A stretch of 64,000 nucleotides of DNA from positions 24,766 to 88,765 of the forward strand of contig JAGVJP010000041.1 in NCBI GenBank assembly GCA_020051075.1, read 5' to 3'. Shown here piece after piece: positions 9,050 through 17,646 of the stretch. A program made the position numbers and the translations under genes. The notes below the pieces were generated by a model that had not been told where the DNA came from, did not search any database, and was given only the letters and a program-made list of their open reading frames with translations. The DNA is from Parachlamydiales bacterium (GTDB taxonomy: Bacteria > Chlamydiota > Chlamydiia > Chlamydiales > Parachlamydiaceae). Positions within the stretch are counted from its first letter, which is position 1. Every line of letters starts with the position of its first letter.

Positions 9050-12000
9050 CAAAATGATGGGAAGGATGTCCACGAGTGAAGGGGACCAATCAAGTCCCTT
9101 TTTATAGATGATCTGTGCTGATAAATGGCAAGCAATAATCGCTTTCTTGTGGTGTTCGGGAATTTCTTTTAGCAGTTGAGCTGAGTAGCGATCTCTCAGA
9201 GTGGGTAAGCAGTAATCTAAAAAGCAGCTGATCATCGGATCATCGGGTTTATCTGATAGAGGATGTAAGTCAAGATAATCAAGCAGTTGATAAGTGTAAT
9301 AATTGATCCTTTCAGAAATGCGATCGGAGATGACGGTTAATGGCTCTCCTGTTTGTTGGTGAGTCCGAAAAAGGAGCTGGGCTTCATTATAGGCGCATTG
9401 CCGCAACCTGGCGAGGATTTCTTCCACAAGGGCTTCTTTATGTTCTAGAAAAGCGTGTTCGTTGAGGGTCAGTCCGCAAAGAACTTCAAATGACGAGCAG
9501 ATGACTCCGCATTTATTTGCGGAGCTGTCTTTGATGATGAGGACTCCTCTTTCTTCAAGATATCGCCTTCCGTTTTCATTCAGATAGAGATTGGCTCCCT
9601 CTATAATAGCTTTTGCAGAAGGTTTCCCCGTCTCGTCGAGGAATTCTTTGATGTTCAATTCATTCAAAGTTCTGGGACGTCCTCCGGCAGGGATAAAAAT
9701 ATCGGCATGTGTTTGGTGGACATTGATGCGCAAAAGGTGGTTCGTGTCGCTGCCTGATAACCACGTTTCAATCAAACCATTTTCTGATTTTTTCCAACAA
9801 AGTGTTTCTTGAATATAAGGAGAGGGGAATCTATTTATCGATTTGTCGACCAAAAAACCACCTGAAGATAATCTGTCGGGAGGATAGTTGTTGATTCCTT
9901 TGCTTTGATGAAAGAGCTCTTTGATGATTGATAAGTCAAGCCCATTGCCGTCGCGGATTGTCCCAGTGCCATCGGTTAGAGCGACAACTTTTGCAGTATT
10001 CCGATAGAATTTGTACAAGTTGAGCAGTTGATTTCCTGCGACATCGCCGTCCGGACCCCCTGTCATTTTGACAGTAAAAGACTGTTTCACGGGATCTATT
10101 CCCAAGTACTTTAACGTTTCATGCATGTAAACATTGATCCCAAGAGAAGTGACACCATATTCTTTATGGTTTATCCCTAAAGAAGGTTTGCTAGAAATGA
10201 AGGCTCCGCCTGGTTTATAGTGATACTTTTTACTGAAATTGGCAATCCAATCGATCATGGAATCATGCATGTTTTCGTCGGGACCAAGATAGATATATTC
10301 CGCCCTCTTCCAATAGTCTACAATGAAGCGGGCTCGGATTTTCCCATTTTCATCGCAATTGATAATCGTGACAAGGCTTTCAATAAATGCCCGTTGGGAT
10401 TGATATAGATACTCTAATTTTTGGTCTTCTCGATAAGTTTTAAGGCGCTTTTTAATTTCTTCTGAGTCGATTTTCAACCATTCCAGCTCCTTTTGTAGAA
10501 TAGAAGTTTCTGCGTCGATTTTAGAGTAGAGCTGCAAGAAGATTACCCCTTTTGCACCACCTTCTGGGATATCCTTGTTCTTTTTGTGTTGTGTTAAAGC
10601 CAGATTATAGCATTCTGTGAAAACATGGTTGCGCTCAGCTGACATTTGCTCCACTTGTTGTGGATAGATCGTTCGCAGACCCCCTCTTGCGAGGTCTTTA
10701 AAACGGATATGAAAGCCAAAGAACTGCATGCCGCGGATGTAGAAGATTCCATAAGGAAGTTCTGGATATTTTCTTGTTCGATCAAAAGGGATTTCATCGA
10801 GGTATTTTGGATCAAGGCGGAAGCTCATTGCAGTGTAGTAAAGTCTATAAAAATTGGTTTTCAGGGTGTGGTTAATGAAATTCATTCCCTGCTGAAGCAC
10901 ATTCTTTCGTCTGATATCGTTTCCTCCTTGCCCAGTATCGAGTTGTGAGACCTCTGATAGGAAGATTGTACGTGCTTCGACAAATTTCTCTAGATTATAA
11001 TAATTCGGATCAAACCGCAGTTTAAAAGCTTCGCATAGCTGCAGCGTTAATTCAGGATGTCGACAGATGGCTTCTTCAACGTTTTCAATTGTATAAATAT
11101 GGCTGTCGACATTGACAAGTGCTTGATGAATGAAGTTGACCATTGCTCGCAAGAGGTTGCCCTGATTTCCGCTGATATATCCTGTATCGATAAGGGTTTT
11201 GCAAATCAAATCTTCTTCTTCAAAATATTTGAAAGTTGTGACTTCGCGGAGAAAATCGGGGATGTCTGCAACATCCCAGACGGCTTGGCCATTACTTCCA
11301 TGAAGGCTAAGAGCCATGACAAGGATGTTTTGTTTATGGTAAGAATCAGTATAGGTGGCATTAACTCTTTTCATGCTCAAACCATGTCGGAAGACTACCT
11401 GAGCAAGTCGATACAGGAAATTATGCTTCGGTGTGTTGCGCCAAGCCAATACCAAATGCATCGAAGCGCCGCCTGTATTCTGCCAGTCTTCATCGTAGCG
11501 GACTTCAAACTGGCAGTAATCGCGGGTTTGGGCTCGAAACCACAGATTCAAGGCAAGAGCAAGTCGATCTTGAGGGAGCGATTGCAAAAAATGGCTATTC
11601 ATCTTTGCTAAGAGTTCTTCGAAATCCTCTTCGGTGACAGACGGGTGCTGTAAACGGAGGAGCTTCCATAGCATTTGTTTTGCGTCTTCTGGGAGAATTT
11701 TTTCATGGGTTTCTACAGCCTCGGTAAAATCAATTGTCGTGATTCGCAATGATTGAGTTACTCCAGAAAAAGGAGCTCGTTCCTTGGAGACATAAGTTTG
11801 ATAGTTTTTGATTCCATAAACGGAATAATATTGTAAAATATGCAGATCAGCTTGAGGGGTATCTAATGTAAGAGCAATGGCGGTGTTTTTCCGAGTGATG
11901 CAGGAAAAGTAATCTTGCAGGTCTAATCCCATTAGACTGTGGGTAATCAAAATTAAATTTTCAGGATCGACCTCCTCAAAAAAAATTTTTGGCATCGTCC

Positions 12001-12100
12001 TCTCTAGCCAGAGATAGTACTCCTGAAACTTTACCCCTTCACGAGCTGCCGCCTGCATGAGGTTTGAACTAAGACTTTGAGGTGCTGATTCATCAGTCAT
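9014..12100 (-). CDS. NAD-dependent glutamate dehydrogenase, large type
   Basis: This 1028-residue enzyme oxidises glutamate to 2-oxoglutarate and ammonia. It belongs to the large 115-kDa class related to fungal GDH2, not the 450-residue class. The catalytic region holds FKDLARGGLRT (468-477) and IPEGGAKGV (511-519). The NAD-binding site is TGGPDGDVAGN (680-690). The long N-terminal half has ACT-like regulatory character. ATG 12100 has GGGAG upstream. The last residues, QQDRQDKQKTG and stop, are encoded by the family A repeat, so the original C-terminus was probably altered. It would feed host glutamate into the TCA cycle. It faces the 12.3-kb membrane genes divergently. Confidence 0.93.
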   Translation of the reverse strand: MTDESAPQSLSSNLMQAAAREGVKFQEYYLWLERTMPKIFFEEVDPENLILITHSLMGLDLQDYFSCITRKNTAIALTLDTPQADLHILQYYSVYGIKNYQTYVSKERAPFSGVTQSLRITTIDFTEAVETHEKILPEDAKQMLWKLLRLQHPSVTEEDFEELLAKMNSHFLQSLPQDRLALALNLWFRAQTRDYCQFEVRYDEDWQNTGGASMHLVLAWRNTPKHNFLYRLAQVVFRHGLSMKRVNATYTDSYHKQNILVMALSLHGSNGQAVWDVADIPDFLREVTTFKYFEEEDLICKTLIDTGYISGNQGNLLRAMVNFIHQALVNVDSHIYTIENVEEAICRHPELTLQLCEAFKLRFDPNYYNLEKFVEARTIFLSEVSQLDTGQGGNDIRRKNVLQQGMNFINHTLKTNFYRLYYTAMSFRLDPKYLDEIPFDRTRKYPELPYGIFYIRGMQFFGFHIRFKDLARGGLRTIYPQQVEQMSAERNHVFTECYNLALTQHKKNKDIPEGGAKGVIFLQLYSKIDAETSILQKELEWLKIDSEEIKKRLKTYREDQKLEYLYQSQRAFIESLVTIINCDENGKIRARFIVDYWKRAEYIYLGPDENMHDSMIDWIANFSKKYHYKPGGAFISSKPSLGINHKEYGVTSLGINVYMHETLKYLGIDPVKQSFTVKMTGGPDGDVAGNQLLNLYKFYRNTAKVVALTDGTGTIRDGNGLDLSIIKELFHQSKGINNYPPDRLSSGGFLVDKSINRFPSPYIQETLCWKKSENGLIETWLSGSDTNHLLRINVHQTHADIFIPAGGRPRTLNELNIKEFLDETGKPSAKAIIEGANLYLNENGRRYLEERGVLIIKDSSANKCGVICSSFEVLCGLTLNEHAFLEHKEALVEEILARLRQCAYNEAQLLFRTHQQTGEPLTVISDRISERINYYTYQLLDYLDLHPLSDKPDDPMISCFLDYCLPTLRDRYSAQLLKEIPEHHKKAIIACHLSAQIIYKKGLDWSPSLVDILPIILQQDRQDKQKTG

Positions 12101-12355
12101 AATTGGTCGCTCCCACTATAAATTGGAATATTGCACAAGTGTATATTAAAGACAACCTGGGAGTCGAAATGGATAAATATGAACAAAAATGGACAAATAT
12201 AACATGAGAGTTGGTTCATAATATATTTTTTCTTTTATGATCTGAATTAGGTTGTTTTTTATTGAATTTCTGTAGACTTGTTTTTTGTCTTGACAAAACA
12301 TAGCTAATTTATTATATTTGGATTCATTGTTTTAGTAACTAAAATGGAGAGGTTT

Positions 12356-12805
12356 ATGAATTTGTGTGCTTTGGATCGCGAGATGATGGAACCTATACTT
12401 AAGAGAGCTGCTGTGATGGGGGCAATCGGTGGGACTTTAGGTTTTCTCCAAGCGGTTATAGGCAAAACGGATAAGAAATTGGTAGTCATTGCCTATTCAG
12501 TTTTTTTCATGTCTAGCTTTATTCTTAGCAGTATCGTCCATAAATCTGTCGTTCGTGTGTGGGGTCCGGTAAAGAGCATGATGGAACCACTTTGCTTAGC
12601 AAGCGCTATTTGGAATACTGTAGAAGGGACAATTGCGATTGTTGCTTTCAGAAAACTCGGTTTAATTGGTTTTAAGGGAACTGCTTTGATGGCAACTCTA
12701 TATGGGGCGATTGTTTTTTATCGATTGACAGGTTTGAGTGATGAATGGCGAGAAAAAATTGTTAAGAGATCTTTTTCACCGTTTGAACTTATCAGGATAT
12801 ACTAA
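12356..12805 (+). CDS. Small multi-span membrane protein, tandem family member 1
   Basis: About 149 residues from ATG 12356, chosen because GGAGAGG lies just before it; an in-frame ATG four codons earlier overlaps that site. Three to four hydrophobic segments are visible. The motif FRKLGLIGFKGTALMA near residue 103 matches GRQLGIFGSKATIF and GRQLGIYGTKATIL in the next two genes, and GKTDKKLVVIAYSVFF matches their KLDKKLV segment, so all three are diverged tandem paralogues. I know of no function. It is divergent from glutamate dehydrogenase. Confidence 0.75.
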   Translation: MNLCALDREMMEPILKRAAVMGAIGGTLGFLQAVIGKTDKKLVVIAYSVFFMSSFILSSIVHKSVVRVWGPVKSMMEPLCLASAIWNTVEGTIAIVAFRKLGLIGFKGTALMATLYGAIVFYRLTGLSDEWREKIVKRSFSPFELIRIY

Positions 12806-13021
12806 CTTTTAAAGGCTTTTCTGTCAAAAGATGTTGGAAAGAACCAGTGAAATGGCAAATCACAATTACTGAATACCTAAGACAAATTTTAGAATAACCT
12901 CTATTTCTTTTAGCTCTTTTAAAGAGAAATTCTCTATTTTCTTTTTTTATAAAAAAAATCCGACTTGCAAACTTTGCTTTGTTTTGTTACAATTTCGATT
13001 AATTATAAATCGAGGTGAAAA

Positions 13022-13462
13022 ATGAATGTAATGACAAAAAAGCTTGCTGTAGAACTGTTCGGGGCGTCTTTGGGTTGTGGAGTTCTTGGTCTGGGTTATT
13101 CAACTTACTATAAGTTAGATAAAAGAATAGTGATACCGTTTTTTATCATTGGCTTGATTTTAGCCCGTGTGGGTGCTGAATTTAGCATAGTGGAAGCAAA
13201 CAAGAATCTGGGAGGGCGTGAATTCAAGGAGCTCCCTAGAAAAGATTCTCTAAAACACGCACGCATACATAGTTTGAATATGTTAGTTCAGACTTCTGTT
13301 CTGACAATAGCACTTATCAGTGGAAGACAATTGGGAATATTTGGATCCAAAGCGACAATATTCATCAGTATTGCTGTAATTTCTTTATTGGCAACGTGCC
13401 CTTTTGCGTTTCTTGGAGCGAAAGCTCAACCCGAGAATCCTGAAGAATTAAAAAACGCTTAA
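13022..13462 (+). CDS. Small multi-span membrane protein, tandem family member 2
   Basis: 146 residues with four hydrophobic segments. ATG 13022 follows GAGGTG. It is clearly paralogous to the next gene: GYSTYYKLDKRIVIPFF aligns with CYSAYYKLDKKLVTSFF, and GRQLGIFGSKATIF with GRQLGIYGTKATIL. A polar loop of about 35 residues (GGREFKELPRKDSLKHAR) splits the two hairpin-like halves. The function is unknown. A 216-base gap separates it from member 1 and a 181-base gap from member 3, so each may have its own promoter. Confidence 0.8.
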   Translation: MNVMTKKLAVELFGASLGCGVLGLGYSTYYKLDKRIVIPFFIIGLILARVGAEFSIVEANKNLGGREFKELPRKDSLKHARIHSLNMLVQTSVLTIALISGRQLGIFGSKATIFISIAVISLLATCPFAFLGAKAQPENPEELKNA

Positions 13463-13517
13463 GCTAACATAAGCACAACCTGTTCCATGTTCAACATCAA
13501 AAGATGTGGGTACAATT

Positions 13518-13553
13518 GCGTGCGTGTCCGAGCTCGGATTACCCCGTTAACGG
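13518..13553. repeat. Degenerate half copy of the 59-bp inverted repeat
   Basis: The stretch GTCCGAGCTCGGATT followed by ACCCCGTTAACGG matches, with substitutions, the outer part of the inverted repeat at 17519-17577 (GGGCTCGGATTTCTACCTCGTTAACGG). It lies between two of the tandem membrane genes and is a relic of the same repeat family. Confidence 0.6.
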
Positions 13554-13643
13554 CTGCCTGTATAGATGATTTTTGTGTTGTAGTTTTTATCGTGTTTCGT
13601 TAGAATTTTGTTTGTTTATTAAACCTTAGTTAGGAGTAAAAAA

Positions 13644-14108
13644 ATGGATGTGAAAGGATTTGGTTTTAGTTTAGCAAAAAATGTTACTCAAGCAGGAGTC
13701 GTAGGTCTTTGTTATTCGGCTTACTACAAGTTAGATAAAAAATTGGTTACATCATTTTTTGTTGGTAATGCTATTGTTGGGGTATGCCTGTCATACTTAA
13801 CTGGAGTGGCTCAAGCGTACGAAAATGTAGGAACAATGTTCGAATCTAGAACAACAGCAATTGAGCTTGCAAAAAAATTTGCGTTGTTTGCTGGGGGCAT
13901 AACAGTTTGCTGCGCTATACAAACTATTGTCGGCAGGCAGCTAGGAATATACGGAACAAAAGCTACAATCTTGATGGTCATGAACTGTGCGGGGATAATT
14001 GGTGGTGCAGGTTGGATTTATTTTCAAGCAAAGAATGCCTCTGAAGAACAATTACTTATGATCAGTCGTACACTTAAGAGTAGATATCGACCAGTTGGTA
14101 TCCGGTAG
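13644..14108 (+). CDS. Small multi-span membrane protein, tandem family member 3
   Basis: 154 residues with four hydrophobic segments, starting at ATG 13644 after TTAGGAG. It is the closest relative of member 2: same spacing of YYKLDKKLV and GRQLGIYGTKAT and a similar polar middle loop. Its C-terminus (MISRTLKSRYRPVGIR) is basic and presumably cytoplasmic. The function is unknown. Tandem duplication in chlamydiae often marks inclusion or envelope proteins, but nothing in the sequence proves that. Confidence 0.8.
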   Translation: MDVKGFGFSLAKNVTQAGVVGLCYSAYYKLDKKLVTSFFVGNAIVGVCLSYLTGVAQAYENVGTMFESRTTAIELAKKFALFAGGITVCCAIQTIVGRQLGIYGTKATILMVMNCAGIIGGAGWIYFQAKNASEEQLLMISRTLKSRYRPVGIR

Positions 14109-14111
14109 TAA

Positions 14112-14149
14112 CCAAAACGGCAAGAATTAAGCCCTTTGCATCGTTTTGG
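14112..14149. terminator. Possible bidirectional hairpin between convergent genes
   Basis: CCAAAACG at 14112 pairs with CGTTTTGG at 14142 with a 22-base loop that has some further pairing (AAGAATTAAG region). It sits between the stops of the membrane protein gene and the metal ATPase gene. T-runs are short, so efficiency is uncertain. Confidence 0.4.
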
Positions 14150-14187
14150 GTCATTTTGTTTAATGCCAAAATCAGCAAAGTGAGCGG

Positions 14188-16203
14188 TCATGAGCGGAGG
14201 AGGCGCAGGGCATTGAGGCCGACCAGTACCGTGCCTCCTTCGTGCATCACCACAGCGAGCCAGAGAGGGACCCATCCCGCGAGTGCTGGGAGGCTGGCGA
14301 TGAGGATCGCTCCAGCAGCAATGATGAGGTTTTCACGAACAATCTGCTGTGTCTTGCGCGCTTTGAGCATAAGCCAGTCCATTCGCTCTAAGTTGTCTTG
14401 GAGAAGAACGACGTCGGCAGCGTCGACAGCGGCACCGCTCCCCACCTTCCCCATGCAGATGCCGACGCTTGCTCTAGCAAGAGCGGGGGCGTCATTGATT
14501 CCATCGCCCACCATGACCAACCCTTCTTTCTGAGCTAATCGAGAGACATGTTCCAGTTTATTCTCCGGTTTTAAGTCGGCGTAGAATTCGTCGATTCCGA
14601 TTTCGTCGGCAATGCGTTGTGCACTGTTGACATGGTCGCCAGTCAACATCAGGAGTTTCCACGACTTCAATTTTTTTAGTCTGCTGATTGTCGACTGCAA
14701 GCCAGGACGGAGGGTATCTCGGAAGCTGAACACATAAGGCTCTTTTCCAACAAGCAGAACAGCGACAAGGGACCCTTGGCTGCGGACCTCTTCGACAAAG
14801 GTTTCTAGCTCTTTCAGCTGCTTTTTAGAAAGTCGTTCGCTGATATGATCTGGGCGTCCCATGAATACCGCTTCTTCTTTTCCGTTGAGGCTGACATAGC
14901 CTTCGACTCCATAACCGGGAATGGCTTTAAAGTCTTTGACTGTAGCGGAAGAGATCTCTTTGTCCTTAGCGTAATCGCAGATCGCCCGTGCAATAGGGTG
15001 GACGGCATTTCTTTCTAAAGCATAAGCGATGGAGACGATTTCGTTTTCATCCCATTGCCTATCACTTCCAATGTGTTGAATCTGCTTACAGGTGAGGTTT
15101 CCTGTTGTTAAGGTTCCTGTCTTGTCAAAAGCGATAATGGAACATTGAGCAAGGGCGTCGAGGGTGGTCCCTCCTTTTAATAAAATCCCTTTGCGTGCGC
15201 ATGCGCTGATGGCGCTGAGGTAAGCGATGGGCAGGGCGATGATCAGTGCACAAGGAGAGGCTGCAATCAAGAAGGCGAGAGCACGGTAGATTGCCCCTTC
15301 CATCCCTGTATAAGGGATATTCAAAATAAAGGGGAAAGTGAGTGCAAAGAAGAAAGATAGTAAAATGATTGTGATGGCATAGCCACGGCTTAGGGTATCA
15401 AACCAACGCTGGAGCTGTGGTTTGGCCTCTTGAGCTTGGGTGACGAGTTGAATGATCTTCGTCAACGTCGAATCGGCGCTTGTGTGTGTCACTTCAAGGG
15501 TGATTGATCCCTCCAGATTGCGAGCACCAGCGGGGACGTCGTCTCCAACTTGTTTCATCACTGGAAGGCTCTCACCGGTTAAGTGGACAAGGTTGACCGA
15601 TGAGATCCCTTCGACGACGACGCCATCGAGAGGAACGATTTCTCCTGCTCTAACTAGAATTTTTGTTCCTATTGAAATGTCGTTGACAGCACGTTCGATG
15701 AGCTTTCCGTTGTCGTCGAGAAGCGTCACTTTAGTGGGAGAGAGCTGATTGAGGTGGCTTAACGATCCTTTTGCCTTGGCGGTGACTGCATCAGCAATCG
15801 ATCCAGAAAGAGCAAATAATACAAGCAATAAGCCTCCTTCGATGCTGCTTCCAATCAGAACCGAAGAAAAAGCGGCTAATGTCATCAGAACGTCGATGTT
15901 GACATCAAAAGAGATGAGATCCTCGATGGATTCGATCAGAGAGGGGATTCCTGCAAGGAAGTATACAAAAACAAGGATGAGATAGGAAAGAGAAAGTGTC
16001 GTCGGATGGAAAGAGAGGCTGAAAGCGATGACGAGGAGAAAAGCAGCAAGAATGGAGGCTCTCAAGGTGAGATTGGATGCCCAAGCGCGAGAATCTGGTG
16101 TGAGAAAGGGACTGGCGCTTTCGTCCAGTCCAAGCCCAAAGAATTCATTGAAGACGGTAGGTTTGATATGTGGAGAGCGTGGAATAGCAATTGTTTCTCT
16201 CAT
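14188..16203 (-). CDS. zntA: P1B-type heavy-metal-transporting ATPase
   Basis: The 671-residue inner-membrane pump has the actuator motif LTGESLPV (208-215), the ion-site motif SPC (316-318), the phosphorylation site DKTGTLT (D360), the P1B HP dipeptide (AVHPIARAI) and the hinge MVGDGINDAPALA. It lacks an N-terminal heavy-metal-associated domain. The SPC motif together with HEGGT in the last helix is characteristic of the P1B-4 group (Co/Zn/Fe export) rather than the CPC copper or zinc groups. It corresponds to chlamydial CT727, usually labelled zntA or cadA. The ATG overlaps the stop of the upstream membrane gene (ATGA), so they are coupled. The metal is inferred. Confidence 0.92.
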   Translation of the reverse strand: MRETIAIPRSPHIKPTVFNEFFGLGLDESASPFLTPDSRAWASNLTLRASILAAFLLVIAFSLSFHPTTLSLSYLILVFVYFLAGIPSLIESIEDLISFDVNIDVLMTLAAFSSVLIGSSIEGGLLLVLFALSGSIADAVTAKAKGSLSHLNQLSPTKVTLLDDNGKLIERAVNDISIGTKILVRAGEIVPLDGVVVEGISSVNLVHLTGESLPVMKQVGDDVPAGARNLEGSITLEVTHTSADSTLTKIIQLVTQAQEAKPQLQRWFDTLSRGYAITIILLSFFFALTFPFILNIPYTGMEGAIYRALAFLIAASPCALIIALPIAYLSAISACARKGILLKGGTTLDALAQCSIIAFDKTGTLTTGNLTCKQIQHIGSDRQWDENEIVSIAYALERNAVHPIARAICDYAKDKEISSATVKDFKAIPGYGVEGYVSLNGKEEAVFMGRPDHISERLSKKQLKELETFVEEVRSQGSLVAVLLVGKEPYVFSFRDTLRPGLQSTISRLKKLKSWKLLMLTGDHVNSAQRIADEIGIDEFYADLKPENKLEHVSRLAQKEGLVMVGDGINDAPALARASVGICMGKVGSGAAVDAADVVLLQDNLERMDWLMLKARKTQQIVRENLIIAAGAILIASLPALAGWVPLWLAVVMHEGGTVLVGLNALRLLRS

Positions 16204-16964
16204 TTAAACCACCCCGCATGGACAATAAAATCGAGGAGGAATTTTGTTGAACCGATGGAGAGAACGGCGATGGCGATGTTCCATACGATGGCGGAAGTGA
16301 ATCTATTTCCTTGATAATAGGCGGATAGATAGCTGCTAAAACCTAGAATCGCTATTGCAGATAAATAGAGTCCTCCAGGAGGCCAAAGGGTGAAGAAGCT
16401 TAGACAGATCGCTGCCGACACTACCACTCCGCAAGCCGCGCCTAGTGATTGTTTCAAAGGATGTTCATGGACTTCTAAGGAGAGGCCGAGGTCTTCCTCA
16501 ACCATCACTTTGAGGAGGCGGTCCCCATCTGCCATTAAGACATCAAGAACCTCTTCGAGGAGTTTTCCTTCAAATCCCTTGGCGGTGTAAAGAGTTTTCA
16601 GTTCGTTTCTCTCTTGGTCTCGGTTGTGCTCGATTTCCCACCGTTCTTCTTCGAGAATTCGATGAAGACGTTCGAGACGTGACCAACCAAGCCACGCACT
16701 TCGGCCGGACTTCCAAATGAGCCAGGCAAAGCTTGCTAATAAAAATGTCCAAAACGTTTGGATAGGCGGGGTGTTGAAGTGCAGAGAAAATAGGTGGATC
16801 AATAAGAGTAAGATCACCGTCTCTCGAGCGGCATCGGTTCCTGCTGAAATCGAACCGGGAATTTCTGTTCCATGGATTTCAGAGGAGGAGATGATTCCTC
16901 GCGTGCGCTTTTCGATGACATGGTCGATAGAAGTGTTTCGACTATCGTGGTGGGACATAGACAT
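16200..16964 (-). CDS. VIT1/CCC1-like membrane protein (CT728-like)
   Basis: About 254 residues from ATG 16964, which has GAGGG seven bases upstream. A longer frame to 17087 exists, but its extra residues are a translation of the inverted repeat and are not credible. One or two membrane segments precede a charged cytoplasmic helix pair (EEERWEIEHNRDQERNELKTLY, split by IEHNRD; ADGDRLLKVMVEEDLGL) and three C-terminal segments follow, the layout of the vacuolar iron/manganese transporter family. Chlamydia has the same neighbour order (CT727-CT728, then serS). It is coupled to the metal ATPase by a 4-base overlap, supporting a joint metal-homeostasis role. The substrate is unknown. Confidence 0.8.
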   Translation of the reverse strand: MSMSHHDSRNTSIDHVIEKRTRGIISSSEIHGTEIPGSISAGTDAARETVILLLLIHLFSLHFNTPPIQTFWTFLLASFAWLIWKSGRSAWLGWSRLERLHRILEEERWEIEHNRDQERNELKTLYTAKGFEGKLLEEVLDVLMADGDRLLKVMVEEDLGLSLEVHEHPLKQSLGAACGVVVSAAICLSFFTLWPPGGLYLSAIAILGFSSYLSAYYQGNRFTSAIVWNIAIAVLSIGSTKFLLDFIVHAGWFK

Positions 16965-16988
16965 TGATTTTCCCTCATCTTTGTAACA

Positions 16989-17047
16989 GTTAACGGAGTA
17001 GAAATCCGAGCCCGAGCCCGTGTGCGTGCCCGAGCCCGAAAAGCCCT
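16989..17047. repeat. 59-bp inverted repeat, left copy
   Basis: Starts GTTAACGGAGTAGAAATC, continues with three GAGCCC-type units and ends GAAAAGCCCT. It is matched almost perfectly, inverted, at 17519-17577. Together they bracket the four-helix-bundle gene. GC content is far above the surroundings. Confidence 0.92.
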
Positions 17048-17076
17048 CCAGACTTGAATAGTTAAACAGGCAACCG

Positions 17077-17439
17077 CTAATTCGCATTCGCGCTTACCTG
17101 GGCCATCTTCGTAAGCATAGCAACTATGCGTAGTAGAAGTTCTCGTCCTTTTAAGTGCTTTGTTTCTTCAACCAGCTTAAGACGGCAACATAGGTCTAAA
17201 ATCCCCGCACATTCTGTTGCTGAACGTTTTGCCATTCGATAAAAACGACTCTTTTCATTGACTGCGAATTCTCCTGCACCCTCAGCAATATTAAGAGAAA
17301 TCGACGAGCTTGCACGCTGCAATTGGTCGGTAAGGTAGGCCTTTCCCCGAGGCAATTGTTCTGCTATTTCATTTGAGAGGATGACGAATTCAACGGACAC
17401 TTTGTATACATCTAACTTTTCATGGTCAAAACAATTCAT
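17077..17439 (-). CDS. Four-helix-bundle S23/IVP-like protein
   Basis: 120 residues matching the S23 (23S rRNA intervening-sequence protein) family: KLDVYKVSVEFV near residue 8, the conserved LTDQLQRASSSISLNIAEGAGE near 36-57 and a later segment KSRFYRMAKRSATECAGIL. Members form homopentameric four-helix bundles. They occur inside rRNA intervening sequences or as free genes, and the related Avd protein serves in diversity-generating retroelements. Here no rRNA or reverse transcriptase is nearby; instead 59-bp inverted repeats flank the gene. ATG 17439 follows AAGGAA. The gene plus repeats probably moved as a cassette. The biochemical role is not known. Confidence 0.88.
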   Translation of the reverse strand: MNCFDHEKLDVYKVSVEFVILSNEIAEQLPRGKAYLTDQLQRASSSISLNIAEGAGEFAVNEKSRFYRMAKRSATECAGILDLCCRLKLVEETKHLKGRELLLRIVAMLTKMAQVSANAN

Positions 17440-17518
17440 TTTATTTCCTTACATGGCATCTCTTAGTAGATGCGGTTCATATCAGCCAACGATCGCTTTA
17501 TCCCCACCGAGTTTAGCA

Positions 17519-17577
17519 AGGGCTTTTCGGGCTCGGGCACGCACACGGGCTCGGGCTCGGATTTCTACCTCGTTAAC
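17519..17577. repeat. 59-bp inverted repeat, right copy
   Basis: Begins AGGGCTTTTCGGGCTCGGG and ends CCTCGTTAAC, the inverse of 16989-17047 with about two differences near the outer end. It lies in the promoter region of the plus-strand gene at 17647. Confidence 0.92.
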
Positions 17578-17646
17578 GGTTAATTTGCGATTTTTATCTC
17601 TCTATGTTATAATAAAATAGAAGATTTAAACAAACGAGGAATTATT

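Noticed and set aside
16965..17087. N-terminal extension of the VIT1-like protein (SGSGTHTGSGSDFY)
   Set aside because: It translates the 59-bp inverted repeat, and a start with a good ribosome site lies downstream at 16964.
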